Positions 7,328 to 13,366 of a stretch of DNA of 17,191 bases are shown here, piece by piece (the stretch's first letter is position 1; every line of letters starts with the position of its first letter). Both the position numbers and the translations under genes were made by a program. The notes beneath the pieces were generated by a model that worked only from the letters and a program-made list of their open reading frames with translations, did no database searches and was not told where the DNA came from. The DNA is taken from positions 1-17,191 of the forward strand of contig QMMS01000065.1 of the NCBI GenBank assembly GCA_003647375.1. Direction: 5' to 3'. This DNA is from Deltaproteobacteria bacterium (GTDB lineage Bacteria; Desulfobacterota; Desulfobacteria; Desulfobacterales; B30-G6).

Positions 7328-8470
7328 GTGAAAATTGTATTCTACTGCCAGCATGTTCTCGGAATCGGCCATTTTTTTCGAACACGCGAGATCTGTGAAA
7401 AGCTGAAAGATCATGATGTCATTCTGGTTTCGGGTGGCGAGAGACCTGATATCCCGCTGCCAGGACATGTTCGGGAATTGCGTCTTCCAGGATTGATGAT
7501 GGACGAAGACTTTAAAAATATGTTCTCGACGGAAAAGGGGAAACACATCGATGCGGTAAAGGAGGAGCGGCAGAGAATGCTATTCCGCCTTTTTGAAGAG
7601 ACGTCGCCGGATGTGTTTATAATAGAGCTCTACCCTTTTGGGCGCAAGGCATTCCGCTTTGAACTTGATCCGATTCTCGAAAGTATCCGCAACAGTTCTC
7701 TGCGGCCCTGTAAGGTGGTATGCAGCCTCAGGGATGTGCTGGTGGAAAGAGAGAATGCGGTATCTTATGAAGAACGTGTGATCAAACGGTTGAATCGCTA
7801 TTTCGATGCCGTGTTCGTTCATTCGGATCCCGGGTTTTTAAAACTGGATGCCACGTTTTCAAGGCTGGATGACATTTCGATTCCTATTGTCTACACCGGT
7901 TTTGTTACACCTAAACCCGTGCCGGGGTCTGGGAAAGAACGCCGAACAAAGCTGGGTATCGGTGATGATGAATGTTTTGTTGTTGCCAGTGCAGGTGGTG
8001 GAAAGGTGGGGGGCGAGGTGCTGGCAGCCGTTGTAGGGGCCTTTGCGCATTTGCCGGAGGGTTACCGTTTGCAGGTCTTTACGGGGCCGTTCCTGGACGA
8101 CGGATTCTTTTCTTATTTGAAATCTTTTGAGAGCCCGGCCATTCGTGTGGAACATTTTACGCCTGACTTTCTTTCCTTTCTCGATGCTGCAGATTTGTCC
8201 GTAAGTATGGCCGGTTATAATACCAGCATGAATATCATGGCCGCCGGAACCCCTGCACTTGTCTGGCCGTTTGCACAGAACCGGGAACAGCGCCTCCGGG
8301 CGGAACGGTTGGCGAGACTGGGGGGATTGCAGATACTTTCAGACAAAGACCTGGACCCGAAGCGACTGGCCGGTTTGATGACACGGATGCTCACAGAAAA
8401 AGAACAGCCTGCAGGTCCCATCGATTTAAATGGTGCGGAGAAAACAGCTGTCCGGGTAGCAGGAATGTAG
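7328..8470 (+). CDS. GT-B glycosyltransferase-like protein (COG4671/MurG-like)
   Basis: The 380-aa protein starts with KIVFYCQHVLGIGHFFRTREI, the G-x-G-H loop of GT28/MurG-like enzymes and of the predicted glycosyltransferases of COG4671. The C-terminal half has VVASAGGGKVGGEV (donor-binding Gly-rich loop), VEHFTPDFLSFLDAADLSVSMAGYNTSMNIMAAGTPALVWPF, the typical acceptor of the nucleotide base and ribose, and QNREQRLRAERLARLGG. It probably transfers a sugar in the cytoplasm or at the inner membrane. GTG at 7328 is the start, with GGAG eight bases upstream. A 337-base repeat-rich gap separates it from the phosphatase, so it may have its own promoter. A G-quadruplex-type run overlaps its stop. 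Confidence 0.82.
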   Translation: MKIVFYCQHVLGIGHFFRTREICEKLKDHDVILVSGGERPDIPLPGHVRELRLPGLMMDEDFKNMFSTEKGKHIDAVKEERQRMLFRLFEETSPDVFIIELYPFGRKAFRFELDPILESIRNSSLRPCKVVCSLRDVLVERENAVSYEERVIKRLNRYFDAVFVHSDPGFLKLDATFSRLDDISIPIVYTGFVTPKPVPGSGKERRTKLGIGDDECFVVASAGGGKVGGEVLAAVVGAFAHLPEGYRLQVFTGPFLDDGFFSYLKSFESPAIRVEHFTPDFLSFLDAADLSVSMAGYNTSMNIMAAGTPALVWPFAQNREQRLRAERLARLGGLQILSDKDLDPKRLAGLMTRMLTEKEQPAGPIDLNGAEKTAVRVAGM

Positions 8471-8590
8471 GGGTGGAGGGTTTGGAGGGGTTGAGGGTGC
8501 CAACAGTACCCCAGTGTTTATGCAACTATGGGGAGTATTCGGCCAAAGGCGAAGAGCTAACCCTCAGACCCTAACCCCTCCAACCCTGGA
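8470..8590. repeat. G-rich / C-rich inverted repeat after the GT-B gene
   Basis: From 8470 to 8497 the runs GGGG, GGG, GGGG and GGG are spaced by 4-6 bases, a G-quadruplex pattern that begins in the stop codon. A C-rich counterpart (about 8560-8590, CCCTAACCCCTCCAACCC) is roughly its reverse complement, so the two could pair as a long imperfect hairpin around about 60 bases. It may stop transcription after the gene; no T-tract is present. Confidence 0.55.
8516..8533 (+). repeat. 18-bp dispersed motif, copy 1
   Basis: GTTTATGCAACTATGGGG occurs here, with close copies at 14961-14978 (same strand) and 17042-17059 (opposite strand). The similarity of copies 1 and 2 continues for about ten bases (TATTCG and flanks). 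All three lie in non-coding DNA or at a gene end. Confidence 0.6.
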
Positions 8591-8622
8591 TCCTTTTTCC
8601 CTATTACTTGGGAGAAACGTCT

Positions 8623-8683
8623 ATTCCGGCATTTAAAACCTGGTCCTTTGGGCCAGGTCAGAGATATTTGGCTCTGCCGGAAT
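8623..8683. repeat. 61-bp hairpin element with terminal inverted repeats, copy A
   Basis: ATTCCGGCA (8623-8631) and TGCCGGAAT (8675-8683) are perfect terminal inverted repeats. Inside are a 9-bp stem with a TTT loop (ACCTGGTCC at 8638-8646 with GGGCCAGGT at 8650-8658, one wobble) and a second small stem CAGAG/CTCTG. Folded as a strand it makes a three-way junction. A second copy at 13043-13100 keeps the inner sequence but has lost the outer repeat. Confidence 0.7.
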
Positions 8684-8750
8684 GAGTCCGAGAAAGAATA
8701 CAAGGGTCAGAATACAGAGCACAGAATCTTTACAATGCTGATTTTATAAA

Positions 8751-8879
8751 GATGAACGTCCAACATCGAACATCGAACATCGAACGTCCAATGTCGAATG
8801 AAAACAAAAAACCAATACCGAATAATTCTGTTTCTTCATCTTTTCAAATTCAAAATTCGATGTTGGACGTTCGATGTTC
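8751..8879. repeat. CATCGAA-type tandem and inverted repeat
   Basis: The word ACATCGA is repeated in tandem from 8762. A 25-base arm at 8775-8799 is reverse-complemented at 8855-8879 with two mismatches. The overlapping minus-strand ORF here has the composition of this widespread repeat and is not counted as a gene. Confidence 0.7.
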
Positions 8880-8954
8880 ATTCGTTCTCCAGCATTGAAA
8901 CAATTTAGCGCTTTACGAAATTCTGATTTCTGAATTCTTTGGTTCATATACTTG

Positions 8955-9012
8955 GTGATAAAGCCTCTTATAGGGGCAACCCAGTGCCGGGTCCTTTGGA
9001 CCCGGGTAGCTA
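8955..9012. repeat. right end of composite repeat, copy R3
   Basis: This copy carries GCCTC/GGGGC (8963-8967 with 8973-8977) and a perfect 8-bp hairpin CCGGGTCC-TTT-GGACCCGG (8987-9005), followed by GTAGCTACT. It matches the ends of R1 and R2 in layout but the first stem has different bases on both sides. It lies 44 bases before the deacetylase start, so it would be part of that gene's leader if transcription starts upstream. Confidence 0.7.
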
Positions 9013-9055
9013 CTTGATTAAATTATATTAGGATACGATATCTGGAGCACTACGC

Positions 9056-9859
9056 ATGCCCTATCCCATCTCAACACTCTGGAAACGTAAACAGGTCGAT
9101 CTGAAAGATGCCATCGACAATTGTCTGACAGGGGCAATTGACATAACCGGCAGAAAGGATCCGATACCGGTTTTTTTCCGGGCGGATGACATTGGTGTTC
9201 CAGGGAAGCAGTTTCGCGAGCTCATTCATATCTTTGCCCGTTATCATGTGCCGCTTTCCATGTCTGTGGTGCCGGCATGGCTGACAGCGGCTCGGTGGAA
9301 GGGCATTGAACAGCTCTGCCAAAAGAATTCAAATCTCTGGTGCTTTTACCAGCATGGCTGGCGACATGTGAACCATGAGCCGACCGGTAAGAAGCATGAA
9401 TTTGGCCCGGCGCGGCCTCTATCGTCGATGGAACATGATCTTATGCGCGGTCGCAAGCGACTGACGTCTTTGATGCAGGATACTTTCTTTCCGGCATTTA
9501 CACCTCCCTGGAACCGTTGCTCAAAAGAGGCCTTGGATGTTCTCAAGGCCTTAGGCTACCGGGCGCTTTCCAGGAGCCGGGGCGCATCTCCCCCCGCTCC
9601 GGTCGGTATGCCTGATTTCCAGGTAAACGTGGATTTGCACACCAGAAAGGAACGCACGGCTGCTCTGGGATGGGAAAAACTTTATGCTGAGCTGACCGCA
9701 GGCATTGCTGATGGATTTTGTGGGATCATGATTCATCACCAGCGCATGAATGACAACGCGCTGGTATTTCTCAAAAGGCTGTTGGAAAGGATGGTGGTGA
9801 TGGATGCTTTTCGTTTTTACCACCTGAAGGAGTTAACGGAGGCACACCATGAAACCTGA
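9056..9859 (+). CDS. divergent polysaccharide deacetylase (NodB-like) protein
   Basis: The 267-aa product has the elements of a carbohydrate esterase 4 fold in order: FRADDIG (residues 41-47, the Asp-Asp motif), QHGWRHVNH (99-107, offering His100, His104 and His107 for the metal), FTPPWNR (148-154, the usual PP-W motif) and IMIHHQ (224-229, the C-terminal His). It should remove an N-acetyl group from a sugar, but the motif spacing departs from classical NodB, so the substrate is open. No signal peptide is seen, which suggests a cytoplasmic precursor as substrate. GGAG lies about nine bases before the ATG. Its stop overlaps the start of the broken aminotransferase gene by 11 bases, so the two were once one translationally coupled pair. 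Confidence 0.82.
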   Translation: MPYPISTLWKRKQVDLKDAIDNCLTGAIDITGRKDPIPVFFRADDIGVPGKQFRELIHIFARYHVPLSMSVVPAWLTAARWKGIEQLCQKNSNLWCFYQHGWRHVNHEPTGKKHEFGPARPLSSMEHDLMRGRKRLTSLMQDTFFPAFTPPWNRCSKEALDVLKALGYRALSRSRGASPPAPVGMPDFQVNVDLHTRKERTAALGWEKLYAELTAGIADGFCGIMIHHQRMNDNALVFLKRLLERMVVMDAFRFYHLKELTEAHHET

Positions 9860-10449
9860 ACCCTTTCGACTTTTCCGATGAGGTTTATCGTGGTTTGGAG
9901 TATATACCTGCCCATCGACTCCCGGCTTTCATGGATCTGAACGCACGCGCGGTTTCTCTGGGCGTGATGTCTAAAACATACGGCCTGCCCGGTTTGCGAA
10001 TCGGCTGGATTGCCACCCGGAATGAAGGTCTTTATCGTAAACTGGCTGCTTTCAAGGACTACACGACGATTTGCAACAGTGCCCCGAGCGAGTTTCTTGC
10101 AACGCTGGCCTTGAACCATCGCGATGCCATCGTCCATCGAAATCTGGGTATCATTCGATCCAACCTGAAGCTGCTGAGTGCTTTCTTCAGTGTTCATGAA
10201 GACCTGTTCGGGTGGCAGGAACCCGTGGCGGGTCCCATTGCGTTTCCCAGGTATTTGGGTGGGGGATCTGTCGATCAGCTATGCCGTGATCTGGTAGAAC
10301 AGGCCGGGGTCCTACTGGCGCCCGGGACACTCTATAGCGCAGGGCATGATTGCTTCCGTATAGGTTTCGGCCGTCGAAATATGCCTGACTGTCTCGAAAA
10401 ATTGGTGCAATTCATTGCAAAATTCAGAAATCACTATTCCTTGTATTGA
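9849..10449 (+). pseudogene. aminotransferase (PLP fold type I) with large internal deletion
   Basis: The ATG at 9849 opens a short reading frame, MKPEPFRLFR, then stop. The start resembles the N-terminus of class I/II aminotransferases. About 25 bases on, another frame takes up FSDEVYRGLEY, which is the PLP pyridine-binding Asp and Tyr segment normally found near residue 180-200, and continues intact through the catalytic Lys (SKTYGLPGLRIGW) to RIGFGRRNMPDCLEKL and the stop at 10447-10449. So some 170-190 codons of the large domain are missing and the two pieces are out of frame. A TTG at 9895 could express about 184 residues, but these lack the N-terminal arm and most of the cofactor domain, so activity is very unlikely. 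Confidence 0.85.
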
Positions 10450-10493
10450 AGACAAACCGAAAAATGCGGGATTAGATTGTTTGGCTTCCGTTT

Positions 10494-10907
10494 TTATTCC
10501 ATGATGTGTTCATAATAATTACGCTGCCATAATTTACCAGGAAACGGTGTCCACCCGTGTCGTTTGACACCCTGGATATATCTGTTCGTTGTGATAGATT
10601 TAAATGCGCCGACAATATCCCCTAATCTTGTAGGGGCAGGCCTTGTGCCTGCCCGTTTTGGCGAATCGCCTACGGTTTTTAGGGTACCCACAAGGGGCAC
10701 CCCTACAATGGCAATGATACAATGGAGGTGATTTGGCGTGATGACATTTTCGATTAATTCGATATTGGAAAACCGCTGGGGCAATTCATTCCAAATATTC
10801 GTTATCATCGACCCTTCGTTATTAAACACTATTTTTTGGTTTACGATTTCACCGAACAAACATTTTCGGTCCTTTGTACAAATGCTGATAAAATATGCCC
10901 CAGCTGT
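10494..10907 (-). pseudogene. REP-associated tyrosine transposase (RAYT / IS200-like), broken
   Basis: The reading frame 10494-10859 has the HUH nuclease signature TPNHLHCII (metal His-x-His) and the catalytic region LWQRNYYEHI with the nucleophilic Tyr, both typical of TnpA-REP proteins. Upstream, a different frame reads AGAYFISICTKDRKCL, which is the expected N-terminal strand, so a frameshift lies near 10857-10863. A stop precedes that piece. At the other end the protein stops at YYEHIME, about 40-50 residues short of the usual end. It is thus degraded at both ends and cannot be expected to act. It is a plausible source of the hairpin elements in the window; that link is inference. Confidence 0.8.
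10629..10707. repeat. REP-like palindrome inside the RAYT remnant
   Basis: GTAGGGG (10630-10636) and CCCCTAC (10700-10706) are outer arms. Inside, GGGCAGGC (10634-10641) pairs perfectly with GCCTGCCC (10647-10654). The minus-strand frame stays open through it and reads ...GTRPAPTRLGD, a segment often seen as an in-frame insertion in these transposases. Confidence 0.7.
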
Positions 10908-10940
10908 TTAAAAAGAGTGGTAATGGCCTGCCCCCGATTT

Positions 10941-11013
10941 TTAATCAGGAGGTCAGGCTCAATTTCCTTGATAAAAGTCGAGTTCTTGAATGTTTCCATG
11001 ACCTCCTGATTAA
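10941..11013. repeat. 15-bp perfect inverted repeat flanking 43 bp
   Basis: TTAATCAGGAGGTCA (10941-10955) is exactly inverted at 10999-11013. A minus-strand frame across it (about 10895-11041) reads KIQVAYMGINQEVMETFKNS and faintly recalls the C-terminal end of a STAS domain, but this is too short to call a gene. Both arms contain AGGAGGT on one strand. It may be a small hairpin element or a gene scrap. Confidence 0.5.
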
Positions 11014-11047
11014 TCCCCATATACGCCACCTGGATTTTTTAGGTGAC

Positions 11048-11752
11048 TTAGCAAGGGCTGTCCGAGAAAGAGGATTTCCGTTTGATGGCTGCAATGGCGG
11101 AAGTTGCCAGGCTCGTCACTTTGTGGGAGGTCATCCGGAAATCAGTGTAAAGTGAAATCAGTGTGTCGTCCAGGATAAGTTTTTCTAAATATGGGATGGC
11201 GTCGGTGTCGCCGACAGTTCCTGCAAAGCAGGCTGCCAGTCCTCTGTGAAAAGGATCACTTGAACTTAAAAAAGGTAGGACAAAAGATGCTGCACCGCAT
11301 GTAAGAACTGGATTTGCTTCGCTCAACCGAAGAAGGCCCCATAGCAGACCCCTTTGAAGCACACCGTGTTCAAGGAAATTACCATGCGGCAGGACGTAGG
11401 AAACGAGGATTTTAGAAAATTCCCGGGCCATGAGATCGCTGCGGGCCATGATATCCCCCATGGTTTCCGGGGACCCCCATCCGATTCCGCCGGACTCATC
11501 GTTCAGGCTCCATATCAGGCGTCTCATGATGACGCGTGCAGATTCCATATTTTTATCTGCAAGTCCTGCAGTGACCACGCCCATGGCAGAAACGGCGTGC
11601 CACCTGACGATTTCGTCTGTATGGTAGAGAAAGGAAAAGAGAGGATTGACAACCTGTCTCCCAGGCAGACGGGAGAGCTGGGCAAGGCTGTTCGAAAAAT
11701 CATCACGAATGAGGAGATTGAAAACGTCTTTTTTGAGTTGACGGAAGGGCAT
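11048..11752 (-). CDS. HEAT-repeat protein of the DVU0298 type
   Basis: The 234-aa product is all-helical with HEAT/PBS-lyase-like repeats: NPLFSFLYHTDEIVRWHAVSAMGVV near residue 40, and LPFLSSSDPFHRGLAACFAGTVGDTDAIPYLEKLI toward the end. The segment LNDESGGIGWGSPETMGDI is the hallmark of the DVU0298 family of sulfate reducers, whose function is unknown; such repeats normally bind proteins. ATG at 11752 is preferred because the homologous part starts there; a TTG at 11767 would add five residues within a dispersed G-rich repeat. The ribosome site is poor for either. It is 215 bases downstream of the DsrE-like gene and may be a separate unit. Confidence 0.8.
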   Translation of the reverse strand: MPFRQLKKDVFNLLIRDDFSNSLAQLSRLPGRQVVNPLFSFLYHTDEIVRWHAVSAMGVVTAGLADKNMESARVIMRRLIWSLNDESGGIGWGSPETMGDIMARSDLMAREFSKILVSYVLPHGNFLEHGVLQRGLLWGLLRLSEANPVLTCGAASFVLPFLSSSDPFHRGLAACFAGTVGDTDAIPYLEKLILDDTLISLYTDFRMTSHKVTSLATSAIAAIKRKSSFSDSPC

Positions 11753-11758
11753 GTCTGA

Positions 11759-11836
11759 AGGGTCCAAGGATTCCAGGGTTCGAGGGGCCGGTTTAAGAAC
11801 GGTTTTAGGTGTTATGTTTTAGGTTTTAGGCAATGG
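11759..11836. repeat. G-rich and TTTTAGG repeats in the 11768-11967 gap
   Basis: AGGGTCCAAGG and GGGTTCGAGGGG echo the G-rich words at 6994-7116. The stretch 11818-11830 contains TTTTAGG twice in tandem, the reverse complement of the AAAACCT tract at 5222-5248. No gene is seen in this stretch. Confidence 0.6.
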
Positions 11837-11861
11837 ATAAGGGCTATGAGTTACAATGAAT

Positions 11862-11969
11862 AATGTCCGAAGGACGATAAATGTCGCACGAAGTGCTAAT
11901 GACGCCTGAAAGGCAAATTACGCGCGTAGCGCAAATGTCGTCCGATAGGACAAATGACAGCCGAAGGCT
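11862..11969. repeat. mini-hairpin tandem array, copy 2 (6 units)
   Basis: Six units spaced 18-21 bp, separated by AATGNC-type linkers, each carry an inverted repeat: GTCC-gaa-GGAC (11865-11875), GCAC-gaa-GTGC (11886-11896), GCC-tgaaa-GGC (11904-11914), GCGC-gta-GCGC (11922-11932), GTCC-gata-GGAC (11940-11951) and AGCC-gaa-GGCT (11959-11969). The last two correspond to units 2 and 3 of the array at 7181. The array ends at the stop codon of the DsrE-like gene. Confidence 0.8.
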
Positions 11970-12315
11970 AAAACGTTATCACCTCAAACCCTTCAGCCAT
12001 GTAACGGGCCATGCTCGGATGGCCACTCATTTCATCCAGCAGTTTGAGTTTCTGATCTTCTGCTGAGGCAAGGGTACCCATTTTGTTGGAACAGGCCTTG
12101 CAGACACCATCGACAAGATCCAGCGCTCTTGTCTTTTTCCAGAGCGGTTGCAATGGGTTTCCGGGTTTGCCAAGTTCGGGTATCAACTGGGTGGCGGCAC
12201 CTTCCATGACAATTCTTGCTTCCTGCCCATTGGCATGCATGTCCAGGGCATTTAACAGTACATGGATAAAGCACATGGGATCGCCATTAAAAGCAAACAA
12301 GGCGATTTTTTTCAT
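11968..12315 (-). CDS. DsrE-family-like small cytoplasmic protein
   Basis: The 115-aa protein starts KKIALFAFNGDPMCFIHVLLNALDM and has the alpha/beta layout of DsrE/DsrF-like proteins, with GVCKACSNKMGT (Cys72 and Cys75) in the position where family members carry redox or sulfur-carrying cysteines. A role in sulfur or redox relay is plausible by family but untested. A strong Shine-Dalgarno (GGAGGAGGT) lies inside the end of the ferredoxin gene, two bases before which that gene stops, so the pair is co-translated. An upstream in-frame ATG at 12342 is rejected because it overlaps the ferredoxin coding region and has no ribosome site. Confidence 0.8.
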   Translation of the reverse strand: MKKIALFAFNGDPMCFIHVLLNALDMHANGQEARIVMEGAATQLIPELGKPGNPLQPLWKKTRALDLVDGVCKACSNKMGTLASAEDQKLKLLDEMSGHPSMARYMAEGFEVITF

Positions 12316-12317
12316 TT

Positions 12318-12509
12318 TTATACCTCCTCCCATAAAATACAATCTTCAGGGCAGTATTTGATGGCTTCGTCAACCAATGGTTCAGGATATGCTGCCAGTT
12401 CGGCAACCTCGATATAACCCATATGGTTGATAAAAAAAACAGACGGACACACCTCGATGCACCCTTCACAGAGACTGCATGCACCGATGTCTACGGTGGG
12501 TTGTTTCAT
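12318..12509 (-). CDS. single-cluster [4Fe-4S] ferredoxin
   Basis: The 63-aa protein contains CSLCEGCIEVCP (Cys11, 14, 17, 21) and CPEDC (Cys53, 57), the pattern of monocluster bacterial ferredoxins like those of Desulfovibrio, in which three Cys of the first motif and one late Cys hold the cluster and two more can form a disulfide. It is a soluble cytoplasmic low-potential electron carrier. The ATG lies six bases after the stop of the fprA remnant and has no strong ribosome site of its own, so it may once have been translated by coupling to fprA. It precedes the DsrE-like gene by two bases. Confidence 0.9.
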   Translation of the reverse strand: MKQPTVDIGACSLCEGCIEVCPSVFFINHMGYIEVAELAAYPEPLVDEAIKYCPEDCILWEEV

Positions 12510-12515
12510 GAGGGC

Positions 12516-12688
12516 TTATCTGAGTACTGCATGGGCGATTTTTTGACCGTAATCGTAACATGCCGACAAACCATCCGTATCCGGGACGTACTGGATTTTG
12601 ATGCCCGGGTCAATGATATCGAATTTCATGGATTCCAATCCATGACGCCTACATCATAAACATTTTTTGATATTTCAACAGGTATCAT
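12516..12688 (-). pseudogene. fprA: fprA (flavodiiron protein) remnant with the middle deleted
   Basis: The ATG at 12688, with GGAG eight bases upstream, encodes MIPVEISKNVYDVGVMDWN, which matches the N-terminus of A-type flavoproteins (rubredoxin:oxygen oxidoreductase), then hits a stop. A second frame, ATG 12629 to stop 12516-12518, reads MKFDIIDPGIKIQYVPD and ends GQKIAHAVLR, which matches the very end of the flavodoxin domain of the same family. Roughly 340 codons, including the whole diiron domain, are gone. The join lies in a palindrome, CATGGATT-CC-AATCCATG (12627-12644). The 37-residue tail cannot bind FMN alone. Order fprA, ferredoxin, dsrE-like was evidently one operon. Confidence 0.82.
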
Positions 12689-12745
12689 GATACCATCTCC
12701 TGTTAAGTATTATCTGAATATTGCAAGGTAGTAAATGTATATGGA

Positions 12746-12768
12746 GCGGCGCAGCCGCGTTTCATAAA
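12746..12768. repeat. GCGGC-nnn-GCCGC hairpin repeat, copy 1
   Basis: GCGGC-GCA-GCCGC followed by GTTTCATAAA sits downstream of the rubredoxin stop. The same element is inverted at 15791-15813 with AAA as loop. A second small stem, TCGC/GCGA, follows at 12770-12782. It could be the 3' hairpin of the rubredoxin transcript. Confidence 0.6.
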
Positions 12769-12787
12769 GTCGCTTCAGGCGAATTTA

Positions 12788-12946
12788 TTATTCCTTTTCA
12801 AAATCGTCCTTGCCTGCGCCGCAAACCGGGCATTCCCAATCATCCGGCACATCTTCCCATTTGGTTCCGGCTGCGACATCGTTATCTGGATCTCCTTCGG
12901 CAGGATCATAGACATAACCACAAAGCGTACAAACATACTTATCCAT
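12788..12946 (-). CDS. rub: rubredoxin
   Basis: This 52-aa protein is a canonical rubredoxin: [17 protein letters not shown] with Cys6 and Cys9, the loop [13 protein letters not shown] with conserved Trp30 and Trp37, and [11 protein letters not shown] with Cys39 and Cys42 binding one iron. It is a soluble one-electron carrier; in sulfate reducers it feeds superoxide reductase and flavodiiron proteins. AGGAG lies a few bases before the ATG, and a strong sigma70-type promoter lies 49-77 bases upstream. It precedes the fprA remnant, its normal partner gene. A 99-base gap with a GCGGC hairpin separates the two. Confidence 0.97.
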   Translation of the reverse strand: MDKYVCTLCGYVYDPAEGDPDNDVAAGTKWEDVPDDWECPVCGAGKDDFEKE

Positions 12947-12994
12947 TTTTATCTCCTATTGTTGGGGGTTCAATAAATTGTCTCACAGGTCCAT

Positions 12995-13023
12995 TTTATA
13001 GACCAACAGTCGTTATTTATCAA
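12995..13023 (-). promoter_or_regulatory. sigma70-type promoter of rubredoxin
   Basis: On the minus strand TTGATA (13018-13023) and TATAAA (12995-13000) are separated by exactly 17 bases. Each hexamer matches five of six consensus positions. Transcription would start near 12988, giving a leader of about 40 bases with the AGGAG site. Confidence 0.65.
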
Positions 13024-13042
13024 GTAGGGTCATTAAGTTTTT

Positions 13043-13100
13043 TCCCGTCATTTAAAACCTGCGCCTTTGGGCCAGATCAGAGATATTTGGCTATGCCGAT
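13043..13100. repeat. 61-bp hairpin element, copy B
   Basis: The core matches copy A at 8623-8683: CATTTAAAACCTG, a CCTTTGG loop region, CAGAGATATTTGGCT and TGCCG. Outer inverted repeats are decayed. It directly adjoins R2, and copy A also precedes an R-type right end (R3), suggesting one composite element. Confidence 0.65.
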
Positions 13101-13105
13101 GGCGG

Positions 13106-13355
13106 TAGTTATTTAAATCCGAAGCACGAAATTCGAAATCCTAAACAATACCGAATGATCCAAATTCGAATGATCAAAACAAGACCTTGGCCATACCAGC
13201 TCAAGCACTATGTTTGAGTCATTTGAGCATTTGATATTTGGATTTGTTTTGTATTTCGATATTCGGATTTAGAATTTATCACACGCTGAATGTGTATAAC
13301 ATTAACTCTTAGAGGGTTGAATCAGTGTCGGGCCCTTTGGACCCGGGTCTCTACT
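13106..13355. repeat. dispersed composite repeat, copy R2
   Basis: It matches R1 (1132-1415) from TAAATCCGAAGCAC through GGACCCGGGT. The first end hairpin is AACTCT/AGGGTT (13304-13309 with 13313-13318) and the second is CGGGCCC-TTT-GGACCCG. It fills the gap between the two rubredoxin genes and lacks the palindrome nested in R1. Confidence 0.8.
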
Positions 13356-13366
13356 AAATATTGGTG

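Noticed and set aside
8744..8947. 67-aa minus-strand ORF with NIERPTSNFEF and FDVGRSSL
   Set aside because: It is the translation of the CATCGAA-type dispersed repeat, which gives look-alike ORFs in many genomes. It has no convincing ribosome site.
10841..11029. 62-aa minus-strand ORF as a real STAS or SulP gene
   Set aside because: It is too short, its end overlaps the RAYT remnant, and the similarity covers only about 40 residues. At most it is a scrap.
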